From contig NZ_CP131131.1 in assembly GCF_033705735.1 (NCBI RefSeq), positions 1,054,001 to 1,118,000 on the forward strand: a stretch of 64,000 bases of DNA. The letters are read 5' to 3'. The position numbers were made by a program, and so were the translations under genes. Origin of the DNA: Shinella zoogloeoides. GTDB lineage: Bacteria > Pseudomonadota > Alphaproteobacteria > Rhizobiales > Rhizobiaceae. The notes beneath the pieces were generated by a model, which saw only the letters and a list, made by a program, of their open reading frames with translations, was not told the origin of the DNA and did no database searches. Positions 27,391 to 37,399 of the stretch are shown here, piece after piece (position 1 is the first letter of the stretch; each line of letters starts with the position of its first letter).

Positions 27391-28421
27391 CCGAGAAGCT
27401 CCTCCAGCGCGATGGTCTCGCCGCGCTCGGCGCTGAGATAGGCGGCCTCGACGAGGGCGAAGGTCTTCAGGTTGTCGCGGCCGGACGTGTCCGGTTCCGC
27501 GCCCGCCGCAAGCCGCTCGATCCAGTGCTTCTGGATGAGCGCGACGCTTTCCTGGATATTGTGCCAGGGGCGCGAGGCCCAGGGCAGCAGGTTCGGCGCA
27601 ACGACGCTTCGTGTCGTGCCCTTCGGGCCATGGACGGTGAGCGCGTAGTCCTTGCCGAGGCGGAGCGTGCCCTGGCTTGCGTCGATCTCGACGAAGGTTT
27701 CCGGGAAGGGCTCCTCCGGCAGCTTCGTGGCATAGCTGACATCGACGATGGAGGTGATGCCGTTGTCGTGGTCGAGCAGCATGGTCGCCACGTCCTCGCC
27801 GGCGATCTCCGGGTTGATGCGCTTGGTGCGGGCCGTCATGCGGCCGGCATCGCCGAAGAGGAAGCGGGCGATATCGAGCGAGTGGATGCCGAGATCTTCG
27901 ATGATGAAGCGCTTGCCCTTGGCGAGATAGGGCTGGCCGGAAAAGACGTCGAAACCCGAGCGGAAGGAGACGCGACCCCAGAAGGGCGTGCCGATCGCGC
28001 CGCTCTCCAGCACCGCCTTGACCGCGAGGATCGGCGTCTGCCAGCGGAAGTTCTCGTGGATCATCAGCGGAATGCCGGCCGCCTCGGCAGCGGTGACCAT
28101 GGCCTTCGCATCCGCCAGCGTCGGCGCGAACGGCTTCTGGCAGATCACCGGCACCTTGTGGTGCGCGGCAAGCTCGACCAGCGCGCGGTGGCTGCCCACC
28201 GTCGTCGCGACATCGACGAAATCGAAGCCGCCATCGGCGAACATCTCCTCTGCTGACCGATAGCGCCTCGCCACGCCGAACTGGTCGCCGACGATGTCGA
28301 GCCGCTCGGGATCGCGGTCGCAGATCGCGACGATCTCCACGTCCGGCAGGTCCCGCCAGCCATGCATCTGGTTGACGGCGAAGAAGCCGCAGCCGATCAA
28401 CGCACCCTTGAACTTCGCCAT
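27387..28421 (-). CDS. apsD: D-apiose dehydrogenase (GFO/IDH/MocA family)
   Basis: This 344-residue NAD(P)-dependent dehydrogenase has an N-terminal Rossmann motif, IGCGFFAVNQMHGW, the EKP-equivalent motif CQKPFAPT, and a C-terminal motif EDLGIHSLDIARFLFG. ApsD oxidises D-apiose to D-apionolactone, the first step of the pathway. The start lies 2 bases after the permease stop, and the end overlaps apnL. An open frame continues upstream to 29495 but is a shadow of the permease gene. Among the many functions in this family, the apnL-apnO-oiaK-oiaX context is what fixes the call. Confidence 0.83.
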   Translation of the reverse strand: MAKFKGALIGCGFFAVNQMHGWRDLPDVEIVAICDRDPERLDIVGDQFGVARRYRSAEEMFADGGFDFVDVATTVGSHRALVELAAHHKVPVICQKPFAPTLADAKAMVTAAEAAGIPLMIHENFRWQTPILAVKAVLESGAIGTPFWGRVSFRSGFDVFSGQPYLAKGKRFIIEDLGIHSLDIARFLFGDAGRMTARTKRINPEIAGEDVATMLLDHDNGITSIVDVSYATKLPEEPFPETFVEIDASQGTLRLGKDYALTVHGPKGTTRSVVAPNLLPWASRPWHNIQESVALIQKHWIERLAAGAEPDTSGRDNLKTFALVEAAYLSAERGETIALEELLG

Positions 28422-28423
28422 GC

Positions 28424-29488
28424 TCAGCTTGCCTTTGCCATCTGCATCAGGGTCACGCGCTGCTGGAGGCGGCGCTGCGCCTGGTCGACCACCACGGCCA
28501 CGATGATCACGAGGCCCTTGATCACCATCTGCCAGAACGAGCTGACGCCCATCATCACCAGCCCGTCGGAGAGGATGCCGATCACGAAGGCGCCGATGAT
28601 CGTGCCGCCGATGGTGCCGCGCCCGCCCGACATGGATGTACCACCGAGGACGGCTGCCGCAATGGCGTTCAGTTCGAGGTTCGTGCCGGTTGCCGGATGC
28701 GAGGCCATCAGCTCCGAGGAGATGACGAGGCCGACGATGGCCGCGCAAAAGCCGGAGAACATGTAGACGAACATTTTCACGCGGTTGACGCGGATGCCGG
28801 ACATGCGCGAGGCGCGCTCGTTGCCGCCGACGGCGAAGATGTGCCGGCCGAGCGGCACGAAGCGGGCGAAATAGGCCGCGCCCAGTGCGACGACGATGAG
28901 GATCCAGACGGAGACCGGCAGGCCGAGGATGGTGCCCGAGCCGAGATAGGAAAAGCCCTGGTTGCCGAGGTCTTCCCGGCCGGTGAGATTGGGCAGCGTC
29001 TGGCCGTCGGAATAGAGCAGCGCCATGCCGCGCGCTACATAGAGCGTGCCGAGCGTGGCGATGAAGGGCGCGACATTGAGGCGGGTGATCAGCAGGCCGT
29101 TGACCGCGCCGATCAGGACGCCGACCGCCATGACGATGACCGCGACCTCGACGATGTTGAAATAGACCGTGTAGCCGAAGGGCACGGCGACGCCGTACAT
29201 GATGAGCCCGCCGGCGATCATGCCGCAAAGGCCGACGATGGAGCCGACCGAAAGGTCGATGCCGCCGGTGATGATGACGAAGGTCATGCCGATGGCGAGG
29301 AAGGCGTTCTGCGTCGCGTGCTTCGACATCAGGATCATGTTCGCGGTCGACAGGAAGTTCGGCGCGAAGATCGAGAAGAAGATGATCACCGCAAAGAGCG
29401 CGATGAAGGTCCTCAGCTTCATCAGCGTGAGCAGGGCCGATCCGGTGGAGAGGCCGTTTTCGGCGGCAGTTTGCGTCGCTGTCGTCAT
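28424..29488 (-). CDS. Ribose-type ABC transporter permease (apiose cluster)
   Basis: This 354-residue inner-membrane permease belongs to the RbsC/BPD_transp_2 family with about ten hydrophobic helices. Typical motifs are IITGGIDLSVGSIVGL, NGLLITRLNVAPFIATLGT, and AIAAAVLGGTSMSGGRGTI. It pairs with the ATPase whose stop it overlaps (TGATG). As part of the apsD-apnL operon it is expected to import D-apiose or an apionate derivative, with specificity set by the binding protein. Confidence 0.88.
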   Translation of the reverse strand: MTTATQTAAENGLSTGSALLTLMKLRTFIALFAVIIFFSIFAPNFLSTANMILMSKHATQNAFLAIGMTFVIITGGIDLSVGSIVGLCGMIAGGLIMYGVAVPFGYTVYFNIVEVAVIVMAVGVLIGAVNGLLITRLNVAPFIATLGTLYVARGMALLYSDGQTLPNLTGREDLGNQGFSYLGSGTILGLPVSVWILIVVALGAAYFARFVPLGRHIFAVGGNERASRMSGIRVNRVKMFVYMFSGFCAAIVGLVISSELMASHPATGTNLELNAIAAAVLGGTSMSGGRGTIGGTIIGAFVIGILSDGLVMMGVSSFWQMVIKGLVIIVAVVVDQAQRRLQQRVTLMQMAKAS

Positions 29489-31032
29489 CACGCATGCATC
29501 CTTTTGGTTTTATGTCCCTCCGCGGAGGCCGAGACGATCATCTCCTCGGTGGCGTCCTTGCGATCCACCACCGTCACCAGGCGGCCGTTGCTCATGACGG
29601 CGATGCGGTCGGAGAGCGCCATGACCTCTTCGAGGTCGGAGGTGGAGAAGAGGATGGCGAGCCCCTCGCCCGCCAGCCGCCGCATGGTGCGGAAGACATC
29701 CGCCTTGGCGCCGACATCGATGCCGCGGCTCGGCTCGTCCATCAGCAGCACCTTCGGCCCGGTCATCAGCGCCTTGCCGATCACCACCTTCTGCTGGTTG
29801 CCGCCCGACATGGAGGTGACGTCCAGTTCCGGGTTCTTCGCCTTGATGGAGAGATTGCGGATCGCATCGAGGATCGCCTTCTTCTCCAGCTTGAGATCGA
29901 TATGGAAGCCGCCTCTCACGAACTGGCCGAGGCTTGCCATCGACAGGTTGTCGGCAATCGACATGGACTGGACGAGGCCTTCGCGCTGCCGGTCTTCCGG
30001 GATCAGCGCCAGCCCCTCGCGGATGCGCCGGGTCGTATCGCGGCCCTTCAGTTCCTTGCCATCGACGTAGACCTTGCCGGTCGCATGCTCGTGCCGACCC
30101 ATGATGCATTCGAAAAGCTCGGAGCGCCCCGCGCCCATCAGGCCGTAGATGCCGAGAATCTCACCCGCGCGGACGCCGATGGAAACGTGATCGACCGCAT
30201 AGCCGCCCTGTGCGCGCGGCAGGCAGATATCCTGCGTGCGGAAGACTTCCGCGCCCGGCGCATGGTCGACCTGCTTGGCGAAATCCTTGGCGTCGGAACC
30301 GATCATCGAGCGCACGATCCAGCGCGTGTCGATATCCTTGACCATGGCATGGCCGGTGATCTGGCCGTCCTTCAGCACCGTGATGTAGTCGCCGATGCGC
30401 ATCAGCTCTTCCAGCCGGTGCGAGATATAGACGATGGCGACGCCGCGCGCCTTGAGGTCGGCGATGACCCGGAAGAGCACGTCGACTTCCGCCGCGCTGA
30501 GCGCGGAGGTCGGCTCGTCCATGATGAGGATACGGGTATCGAGCGATACCGCCCGGGCGATCTCGACGAGCTGCTGCTGGCCGATCGGCAGGTCCTCGGC
30601 CAGCGTATCGGCCGAGATGCCGGCTTCGAGGCGGTTCAGGAACTCGTTCGCCTTCTCGACCTGCGCCTTGTGATCGATGCCCCGGATGCCGCGGGTGATC
30701 TCGCGGGTGGCGAAGATGTTCTCCGCGACCGAAAGATTGCCGAAGAGGTTCAACTCCTGGAAGACGATGCCGATGCCGTGGCGCACCGCATCGGCGGGAC
30801 TGTCGAGGGTGATGCGCTCGCCCTCCATCCAGATCTCGCCGAGCGTCGGCCGCTCGACGCCTGCAATGATGCGCATCATGGTGGATTTGCCCGCGCCGTT
30901 CTCGCCCACCAGCACATTCACCGCGCCGCGCCGCAGCTTCAGGTTCGCCTTCTTCAGCGCCACGATGCCGGAATAGGCCTTCGTGATGTCCTTCAGTTCG
31001 AGAATGACGTCGCCATCGTCGATGCCGCTCAT
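29488..31032 (-). CDS. Ribose-type ABC transporter ATPase (apiose cluster)
   Basis: This 514-residue duplicated ATP-binding protein belongs to the RbsA family. The first domain has GENGAGKSTM (Walker A), LPIGQQQLVEIARA (signature) and LIMDEPTSAL (Walker B). The second domain's signature is MSGGNQQKVVIGKAL followed by LLMDEPSRGIDVGA. In RbsA-type proteins the second Walker A is degenerate, and here it reads GLMGAGRSEL. It lies between the DUF2291 lipoprotein gene and the permease, with one base or less between genes. Confidence 0.9.
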   Translation of the reverse strand: MSGIDDGDVILELKDITKAYSGIVALKKANLKLRRGAVNVLVGENGAGKSTMMRIIAGVERPTLGEIWMEGERITLDSPADAVRHGIGIVFQELNLFGNLSVAENIFATREITRGIRGIDHKAQVEKANEFLNRLEAGISADTLAEDLPIGQQQLVEIARAVSLDTRILIMDEPTSALSAAEVDVLFRVIADLKARGVAIVYISHRLEELMRIGDYITVLKDGQITGHAMVKDIDTRWIVRSMIGSDAKDFAKQVDHAPGAEVFRTQDICLPRAQGGYAVDHVSIGVRAGEILGIYGLMGAGRSELFECIMGRHEHATGKVYVDGKELKGRDTTRRIREGLALIPEDRQREGLVQSMSIADNLSMASLGQFVRGGFHIDLKLEKKAILDAIRNLSIKAKNPELDVTSMSGGNQQKVVIGKALMTGPKVLLMDEPSRGIDVGAKADVFRTMRRLAGEGLAILFSTSDLEEVMALSDRIAVMSNGRLVTVVDRKDATEEMIVSASAEGHKTKRMHA

Positions 31033-31033
31033 G

Positions 31034-31669
31034 TCAGCCTCCGATGGTGATGGTGGCGGGAGCGAGCTGTGGCAACTGGCCGGCGGCCGGCAGCGGATAG
31101 GCGCCCGTCGCCTTGATCGTCTTGCCCGTCAGTCCCTCGCGCGGCAGCTTTTCGAGAAGCGTGCGGTTCACATAAGTGTTGAACGACTTGCCGAACTGCG
31201 CCCATTCGATCTGGTTCTTGAAGGAATTGAAGTCCACGAAATCCAGGCTATCGCGCAGCGCCGTGCCGCGAATGGCCGGGCCGATCGAAACGCGCACATC
31301 CGCCTTGGCGTCGCCGTCGACATCCACGTCGACATAGCCGGCGCGCGATTTCGTCTCTTCCGCGACGATAGTTCCATCGACCTTGGCGATGAAGGTCCAG
31401 GGCGCGTTGCCCTGCTTGGCCTTGTATCCGTATTTCTGCCCCGCCTCGTCGGCATTGGCCGCCGTCGCCGAAAGGACCTCCGGCAGCGGCGCGGCACGCT
31501 TTTCGAGATAGGGCACGACCTTGCCATCCCATATCTCAGCGACGAGCTTGTCGGGATCGAAGGCGCCGGCCTGATCCTCCTTGTCCTTGTCGGCAGTCTT
31601 GACGAACTTGCAGCCCGCGAGCCCGAGGGCTGATGCGAACACGATGACGGCGGCGGCCTTGAAGCGCAT
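31034..31669 (-). CDS. DUF2291 lipoprotein, accessory of the sugar importer
   Basis: This 211-residue DUF2291 protein has a lipoprotein signal ending in LGLAGC, with C20 as the lipidation site. The mature domain includes RAGYVDVDVDGDAKADV and a NQIEWAQFGKSFNTYVN segment. DUF2291 genes are found beside ribose-type ABC operons in rhizobia; their exact role is unknown, perhaps a periplasmic partner of permease or binding protein. It ends one base before the ATPase gene. A second copy in the erythritol cassette has a membrane anchor instead of a lipobox. Confidence 0.8.
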   Translation of the reverse strand: MRFKAAAVIVFASALGLAGCKFVKTADKDKEDQAGAFDPDKLVAEIWDGKVVPYLEKRAAPLPEVLSATAANADEAGQKYGYKAKQGNAPWTFIAKVDGTIVAEETKSRAGYVDVDVDGDAKADVRVSIGPAIRGTALRDSLDFVDFNSFKNQIEWAQFGKSFNTYVNRTLLEKLPREGLTGKTIKATGAYPLPAAGQLPQLAPATITIGG

Positions 31670-31694
31670 GGATGGGTACTCCGGCATATGGCGC

Positions 31695-31721
31695 GGCGCG
31701 GGATGACGATCATCCCGCGCC
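31695..31721. terminator. Intercistronic hairpin after the binding-protein gene
   Basis: A perfect 12-bp stem (GGCGCGGGATGA with TCATCCCGCGCC) and 3-base loop lie between the binding-protein gene and the rest of the transporter. There is no T run. It probably stabilises the upstream message or partly terminates, giving more binding protein than membrane parts. Confidence 0.65.
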
Positions 31722-31735
31722 CGCTCCCTCGAAGA

Positions 31736-32749
<1,014 letters not shown>

Positions 32750-32793
32750 TCATGGGGCATTGCGCCCCGCGGCGGGCCGAAGCCCGCCGGTAT

Positions 32794-33621
32794 TCACGTG
32801 ATACGCTGGATACTTGCGGCGATTTCTTCAGGTTCGAAGACGCGCTTCCAGTCGTCCTTCATCAGGACCGGCTTGCCGAACTCGATCGCCTTGTTGCAGG
32901 CATCGGAGAAGACGCCGGGCGTCTCCTCGAAAATGACGGCGCCGAGGACGTTCATGTGACCGAGCAGGAAGTCGCGGGCGGCTTCCTTGGCGACGCCGCG
33001 GCGCACGCATTCGTCCATGGCTTCGCGCATGACGACGAGGAGCGAGGCGCAGACGGTTTCGGACAGGCCTGGCTCCAGCAGCGCCATCTGCTCGACCGTC
33101 ACGCGGTGCGAGCGCATGACCGGCGCCCAGATGACCTTCGCGACCTCCTCGCCCAGCGCATAGGCCTCTTCCGGGCCCTGCATCAGGGCGGAAACGATAT
33201 GCTGCTTGGCGGCGATGCCGCCGAAGAAGTCACGCTTGGCGGCCGGATCCGTCTCGTCGTTGAAGATCGGCGGATGGCAGGGATGCGTGACGAAATAGGT
33301 GATATCCGCCCGCTCCGGCAGATGGCCGGCGAAGGGCGCGGCCGCATCGAGCACGACGATCATGGTGCCGGGCGCCAGCTTGTCGACGATGCCAGTGGCA
33401 ACCTTGCCGATCGCCGTGTCGGGAACCGCGAGGATGACGACATCGGCGCCGGCGAGACCTTCATCGGCGGAAACGCAGGATAGACCGAGATCGTCGGCAA
33501 GGCGCGCCTTGCCGGCATCGCTCACCTCGATATGGCGGACGTCGAAGCGCGAACCTTTGAGGTTCTTGGCGAGCCGATACCCCATTTTGCCACCGGCACC
33601 GAATAGCGCGATCGATGTCAT
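32794..33621 (-). CDS. apnO: D-apionate oxidoisomerase
   Basis: This 275-residue NAD-dependent enzyme of the ApnO family converts D-apionate to 3-oxo-isoapionate. The N-terminal Rossmann motif is LFGAGGKMGYRLAKNL, followed by VVILAVPDTAIG and VLDAAAPFAG. The C-terminal half is helical, like phosphogluconate-dehydrogenase C-terminal domains, with THPCHPPIFND between them. ATG 33621 is chosen because GGGAGG lies 6 bases upstream. It is the first gene after a strong promoter. An 8-bp hairpin (32770-32789) separates it from the binding-protein gene. Confidence 0.83.
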   Translation of the reverse strand: MTSIALFGAGGKMGYRLAKNLKGSRFDVRHIEVSDAGKARLADDLGLSCVSADEGLAGADVVILAVPDTAIGKVATGIVDKLAPGTMIVVLDAAAPFAGHLPERADITYFVTHPCHPPIFNDETDPAAKRDFFGGIAAKQHIVSALMQGPEEAYALGEEVAKVIWAPVMRSHRVTVEQMALLEPGLSETVCASLLVVMREAMDECVRRGVAKEAARDFLLGHMNVLGAVIFEETPGVFSDACNKAIEFGKPVLMKDDWKRVFEPEEIAASIQRIT

Positions 33622-33699
33622 CGAAGACCTCCCTGAATGCATGCGGCCGGACGGTGATGGTCAGCCGAAATTTCCTCCACCGGGCACCCGGCGTGAGGC

Positions 33700-33728
33700 T
33701 ATATTTCTCAACTGGTATAACATGTCAA
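33700..33728 (-). promoter_or_regulatory. apnO operon promoter with GntR operator-like site
   Basis: On the minus strand TTGACA (33728-33723) is followed after 17 bases by AATATA (33705-33700). TGGTATAACA (33713-33722 on the plus strand) sits in the spacer, so a bound repressor would block polymerase. The 9-mer CTGGTATAA is shared with the oiaX/gntR region. Confidence 0.6.
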
Positions 33729-33857
33729 TAACTATCTCTCTGAATATGTGATATCGCGTGGTGATACTCATTTCCACTATTTGATAATTCAGTTTCACTG
33801 AAGGCACTCAAGCGATTGAAACAGCGCGTATAATGCCTCATACAGAACAAAGAAAAA

Positions 33858-33885
33858 GAGCCGGACGTCACGCGACGCCCGGCTC
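33858..33885 (-). terminator. Intrinsic terminator of the DAK/polyol operon
   Basis: A 12-bp stem with one mismatch (33858-33869 with 33874-33885) and a 4-base loop are followed on the minus strand by TTTTTC. It lies 42 bases past the kinase stop and separates this operon from apnO. Confidence 0.85.
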
Positions 33886-33927
33886 AATGTCACACTGAAC
33901 ATGTTGCGTTCAGGCAAGGGCAGCCGC

Positions 33928-35628
33928 TCACAATCGGACTGAAATCGTCCTTGCGATCAGCGCCAGCGAGACCGCACCGGCATCGGGATGGCCGATGCTG
34001 CGCTCGGCGAGCGGACGGGCGCGGCCAAGCCGTGGGGAAAGCGGCGCCGTCGCCTGCGCCGCCTCTTCGCAGGTAGCGCTTGCCTTGGCCCAGGCCTCTT
34101 TCAGCGGTGCGCCCTCCGCACTCGCCGCCTCCAGCGAGGCGACGAAAGGCACGAACGCATCGACGAGCGTCTTGTCGCCCGGCTTCGCTCCGCCGAGGCG
34201 CATCACATCGTCGAGGGCAAGGCGCGCGCCGCTGACCACATCCGCCCCTGTCGGGGCCGCGTCGTCGGTGAACGCCCCGCTCCAGGAGCGGAGCAGAAGC
34301 CCCCAGATTGCGCCCGACGTACCGCCCGCACGGTCCGCCCAGGCATCACCTGCCACCGCCAGCGCGCTCCTAGCACCCGCGCCGCCGGCAACGGCCTGAT
34401 GGATCGCTTCACGCGCGGCCGTCGCGCCGCGCCGCATGCCCTGCCCGTGGTCGCCATCGCCGGCAAAGGCATCGATCCGGCCGAGCTCGGCTTCCGCCTC
34501 GCCAAGGGCCGACACCATGGCGTCGAGGATACCCGCAAGGCACCCGGCACCTTCCTGCGAGGCGGGCGTCGCGAGGCCGAAGGTCGGCGCTTCGTCCTCC
34601 GCGCGATCCCGCACGGCCGCCGGCTGCGTATGGAAAGTCTCGCCGCGACGGAAGACGGGCGTGTCGCACGGGGCCAGCCAGTAGCGTTCCAGTTCCTCGT
34701 CGAGCCACATGACCGTCAGGGAGCAGCCCTGCATGTCGAGGCTGGTGACATATTCGCCGACCTCGGGCGCGACCGGATCGACACCCGCCGCCTGCAGATA
34801 GCCTTCGACCGCGCCCCAGAGCACGAAGAGCTCCTCGTATTTGGTCGCGCCGAGGCCGTTCAGCAGCACGGCGGCGCGGCGCGCGCCGGCCGGGCGCTCC
34901 GCCAGGACGGTCTCGACCAGGAGCTTTGCCAGATCGCGCGCCGGAACGATGTCGGTGTCGCGGATGCCGGGCTCGCCGTGGATGCCGAGGCCGAGCGCCA
35001 TCATGCCCTTCGGTACGGTGAAGAGCGGGTCCTTCGCGCCCGGCAGCGTGCAGCCGCCGAAAGCGACGCCGAACGAAAAGGTGCGGCTGTTGGCAAGTCG
35101 TGTCACGCGCTCGACCTCGTCGATCGCAAGCCCCGCCTCTGCGGCCGCGCCCGCCACCTTGAAGACCACGAAATCGCCGGCGATGCCGCGGCGCTGCAGG
35201 TGCCGGTCGGCGGGCGCGCTCGCGACATCGTCCGTCACCGTGACGATGCGCACATCGATGCCTTCCGCCCGCAGCCGCTCCGCCGCCACGCCGAAATTGA
35301 GTACGTCGCCGGCATAATTGCCGAAGCCGAGAATGATGCCCCCGCCATGGTCCGCATTGCGGCAGACACGGGCGACCGCCGCCGTCGAGGGCGAGGCGAA
35401 GATCTCACCGGCGACCGCCGCGTCCGCCATGCCCGGCCCGACATAGCCGGCAAAGGCCGGATAATGCCCCGACCCGCCGCCGACGATCACCGAAACCTTG
35501 CCTGGAGGCACCGCCGTCGAGCGAACCACGCCCCCCTTCACCAGCCGGACGTAGCGTTCATAGACGCGGGAAAACCCCGCTAGCGCCGAGGCGGCAAAGG
35601 TTTCCGGATCATCGACGATCTTCGTCAT
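33928..35628 (-). CDS. DAK-family ketose kinase (dihydroxyacetone/erythrulose kinase), DhaK-DhaL fusion
   Basis: This 566-residue ATP-dependent kinase has a DhaK domain (about 1-330) and a DhaL domain (about 345-560). The substrate histidine lies in LGLGIHGEPG and GGGSGHYPAF forms the substrate pocket. The DhaL nucleotide site shows FAGDGDHGQGMRRGA and GGTSGAIWG. In Mycobacterium smegmatis such fusions are L-erythrulose 1-kinase (LerK) and D-erythrulose 4-kinase (DerK). The location beside erythritol and apiose genes makes a ketotetrose the likely substrate, with dihydroxyacetone the alternative. The start at 35628 has AGGAGG upstream. Confidence 0.82.
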   Translation of the reverse strand: MTKIVDDPETFAASALAGFSRVYERYVRLVKGGVVRSTAVPPGKVSVIVGGGSGHYPAFAGYVGPGMADAAVAGEIFASPSTAAVARVCRNADHGGGIILGFGNYAGDVLNFGVAAERLRAEGIDVRIVTVTDDVASAPADRHLQRRGIAGDFVVFKVAGAAAEAGLAIDEVERVTRLANSRTFSFGVAFGGCTLPGAKDPLFTVPKGMMALGLGIHGEPGIRDTDIVPARDLAKLLVETVLAERPAGARRAAVLLNGLGATKYEELFVLWGAVEGYLQAAGVDPVAPEVGEYVTSLDMQGCSLTVMWLDEELERYWLAPCDTPVFRRGETFHTQPAAVRDRAEDEAPTFGLATPASQEGAGCLAGILDAMVSALGEAEAELGRIDAFAGDGDHGQGMRRGATAAREAIHQAVAGGAGARSALAVAGDAWADRAGGTSGAIWGLLLRSWSGAFTDDAAPTGADVVSGARLALDDVMRLGGAKPGDKTLVDAFVPFVASLEAASAEGAPLKEAWAKASATCEEAAQATAPLSPRLGRARPLAERSIGHPDAGAVSLALIARTISVRL

Positions 35629-35714
35629 GGGGGCCTCCTGCAAGCAATCAAGCCGCGAAGATGCAACAGGATCCAGATCGGGAAAAGAGCAAAGATGCCT
35701 TCAGCTGAATGCGC

Positions 35715-37397
35715 TCAAAGGTTTACGCGGTTGAATGCCGTCAGATGCCGTGTGACCTGCGCAAGCTCGTCCGCCTGTCGACCTTCATCCCAGCCCAGCG
35801 CTGCGGCGGCAATCGCCGCGATCTCGCCGAGCCCTTCGGCCGTCAGCCTGCCTTCGATGGCGAGCGTCGTCCGGCGCATGACGATATCGGCGAGATGTTC
35901 GACCATCTCGTTGCGCGCGATCCAGTCGATCTCGCCGCGGCTATAGCCTTCGACATGGGCGAGCGATACGTCTCCCGTCTCCTTGATGTGGGCCAGGACG
36001 GCATCGGCGGTCGTCCCGTAGCGGGCAAGAAGCGCTTCGACGCGTGCCTCGGGCAGGCCGCTCTTCGCGGCGCGCCCGGAAATCCACGCGCGCCGCTCGG
36101 CCGCCTCCACCGGAAAGCCGCGCCCGCCGCCGATCGGCAGCATCTGCGTGCTCACCGCCCGGTTCCGGCCGAGGCGGGAGAGGATCGTGTCGGCCACCTC
36201 CTCGGCAAAGCCGCGGAACGTCGTCCACTTGCCGCCGACGAGCGAGATGACGGAAAACGGCCGACCCTCCGCCGGCTCCGCCACGGGCGCCGAATGGTCA
36301 CGGCTGATCAGGCCCGGCTGGCTGGCATCGGAGGCCGGCAGCGGGCGGATGCCGCTATAGGCATAGACGATCTGCTCGCGGCCGAATTGCAGGGCCGGCA
36401 GGAGTGAGCGGAGGCTGGCGAGGAAATAGTCGATCTCGTCCTCCTCGCAGCGCACCGTATCGGGATTGTCCGCCTTGATATCCGTCGAGCCGACGAGCGC
36501 AAGGCCGAGGAAATCGTAGACGAGGCAGATGCGGCCGTCGTCCGCCTCGAAATAGATCATGCGGCCCTTGAGGTTTTCCACCAGTTCCGGGTGCTTCAGA
36601 AGGATATGAGAGCCCTTCGTGCCGCCGATCAGTTTGCCGGAAACGCCGAGCGTGTCGTTGACGTGGTCGATCCACGGCCCCGCCCCGTTGACGACGATAT
36701 CGGCGCGGGCAAGCCGCTCGATCCCTCGCGGATCCCGCAGCCGCAGCACGCCGTCTTCCTGCCCGAGCAGCGTCGTGTCATTCATGGCGCGGGAGGCCGA
36801 GCTGGCGTCGAGGCCGTCGCGCACCAGCTCCCAGACGAGCCGTTCGGGCCGGCTGATCTTGGCGTCGTAATAGATGCCGCCCGCGACGATGCGCGGCGTG
36901 ATCGCCGGCATCTCCTGAAGCGCCTTGCGGCGGAAGAAGAACTGGTGCTTCGGCATGACGCGGTGGCGCGCGCCATAGAGATCGTAGAGCGCAAGGCCGA
37001 TCTTGATGAGGAGCGCGCCGCGGCTGCGCGGGGCGGTGGTGGAGCCGAGCAGCGTGCGCAGCGCCGCGAACGCGCCCTTCGTCAGCGAGAAGGAGGGAAT
37101 GAAGGTCGGCAGCGGCTCCACGCAATGCGGCGCGTTGCGCAGCAGGAGGTTGCGCTCCAGCGTCGACTGCGCAACGAGGCCGAGTTCGCCGGTCTCCAGA
37201 TACTTGATGCCGCCATGGATGAGGCGCGAAGGCGCGGCGCTGGTGCCGGAGCCGAAATCGGCCTTGTCGACGATCAGGCATTTCAGCCCCTGCAGGCAGA
37301 GATCGCGGAAGAGCCCTGCCCCGTTGATGCCCGCGCCAAGGACGATGACGTCGAAGGTCTCGACGGTTCCGGCTGTCGTTTCTGTCATGATCGGCAT
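35715..37397 (-). CDS. GlpD-like FAD-dependent polyol-phosphate dehydrogenase
   Basis: This 560-residue flavoprotein of the glycerol-3-phosphate dehydrogenase family has an FAD motif, VIVLGAGINGAGLFRDL, then SSxSRLIHGG-type GTSAAPSRLIHGGIKYLE, and a C-terminal DAO domain helix bundle. It starts 2 bases after the kinase stop. It is a paralogue of eryB in this window and, paired with an FGGY kinase as eryA-eryB are, should oxidise the phosphate made by that kinase and pass electrons to quinone. Glycerol 3-phosphate is possible, but the surrounding genes favour a C4 or C5 polyol phosphate. Confidence 0.82.
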   Translation of the reverse strand: MPIMTETTAGTVETFDVIVLGAGINGAGLFRDLCLQGLKCLIVDKADFGSGTSAAPSRLIHGGIKYLETGELGLVAQSTLERNLLLRNAPHCVEPLPTFIPSFSLTKGAFAALRTLLGSTTAPRSRGALLIKIGLALYDLYGARHRVMPKHQFFFRRKALQEMPAITPRIVAGGIYYDAKISRPERLVWELVRDGLDASSASRAMNDTTLLGQEDGVLRLRDPRGIERLARADIVVNGAGPWIDHVNDTLGVSGKLIGGTKGSHILLKHPELVENLKGRMIYFEADDGRICLVYDFLGLALVGSTDIKADNPDTVRCEEDEIDYFLASLRSLLPALQFGREQIVYAYSGIRPLPASDASQPGLISRDHSAPVAEPAEGRPFSVISLVGGKWTTFRGFAEEVADTILSRLGRNRAVSTQMLPIGGGRGFPVEAAERRAWISGRAAKSGLPEARVEALLARYGTTADAVLAHIKETGDVSLAHVEGYSRGEIDWIARNEMVEHLADIVMRRTTLAIEGRLTAEGLGEIAAIAAAALGWDEGRQADELAQVTRHLTAFNRVNL

Positions 37398-37399
37398 TC

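Larger units (their letters stand above)
33622..33927. other. Intergenic region between apnO and the DAK kinase gene
   Basis: This 306-bp gap holds the apnO promoter with an embedded operator-like site (33700-33728) and the terminator of the kinase operon (33858-33885). The AT-rich stretch between them shows no open frame that I would call a gene. Confidence 0.6.

Noticed and set aside
27387..29495. 702-codon frame that would fuse apsD to an upstream segment
   Set aside because: The upstream part is an out-of-frame reading of the permease. apsD has its own ATG just after the permease stop.
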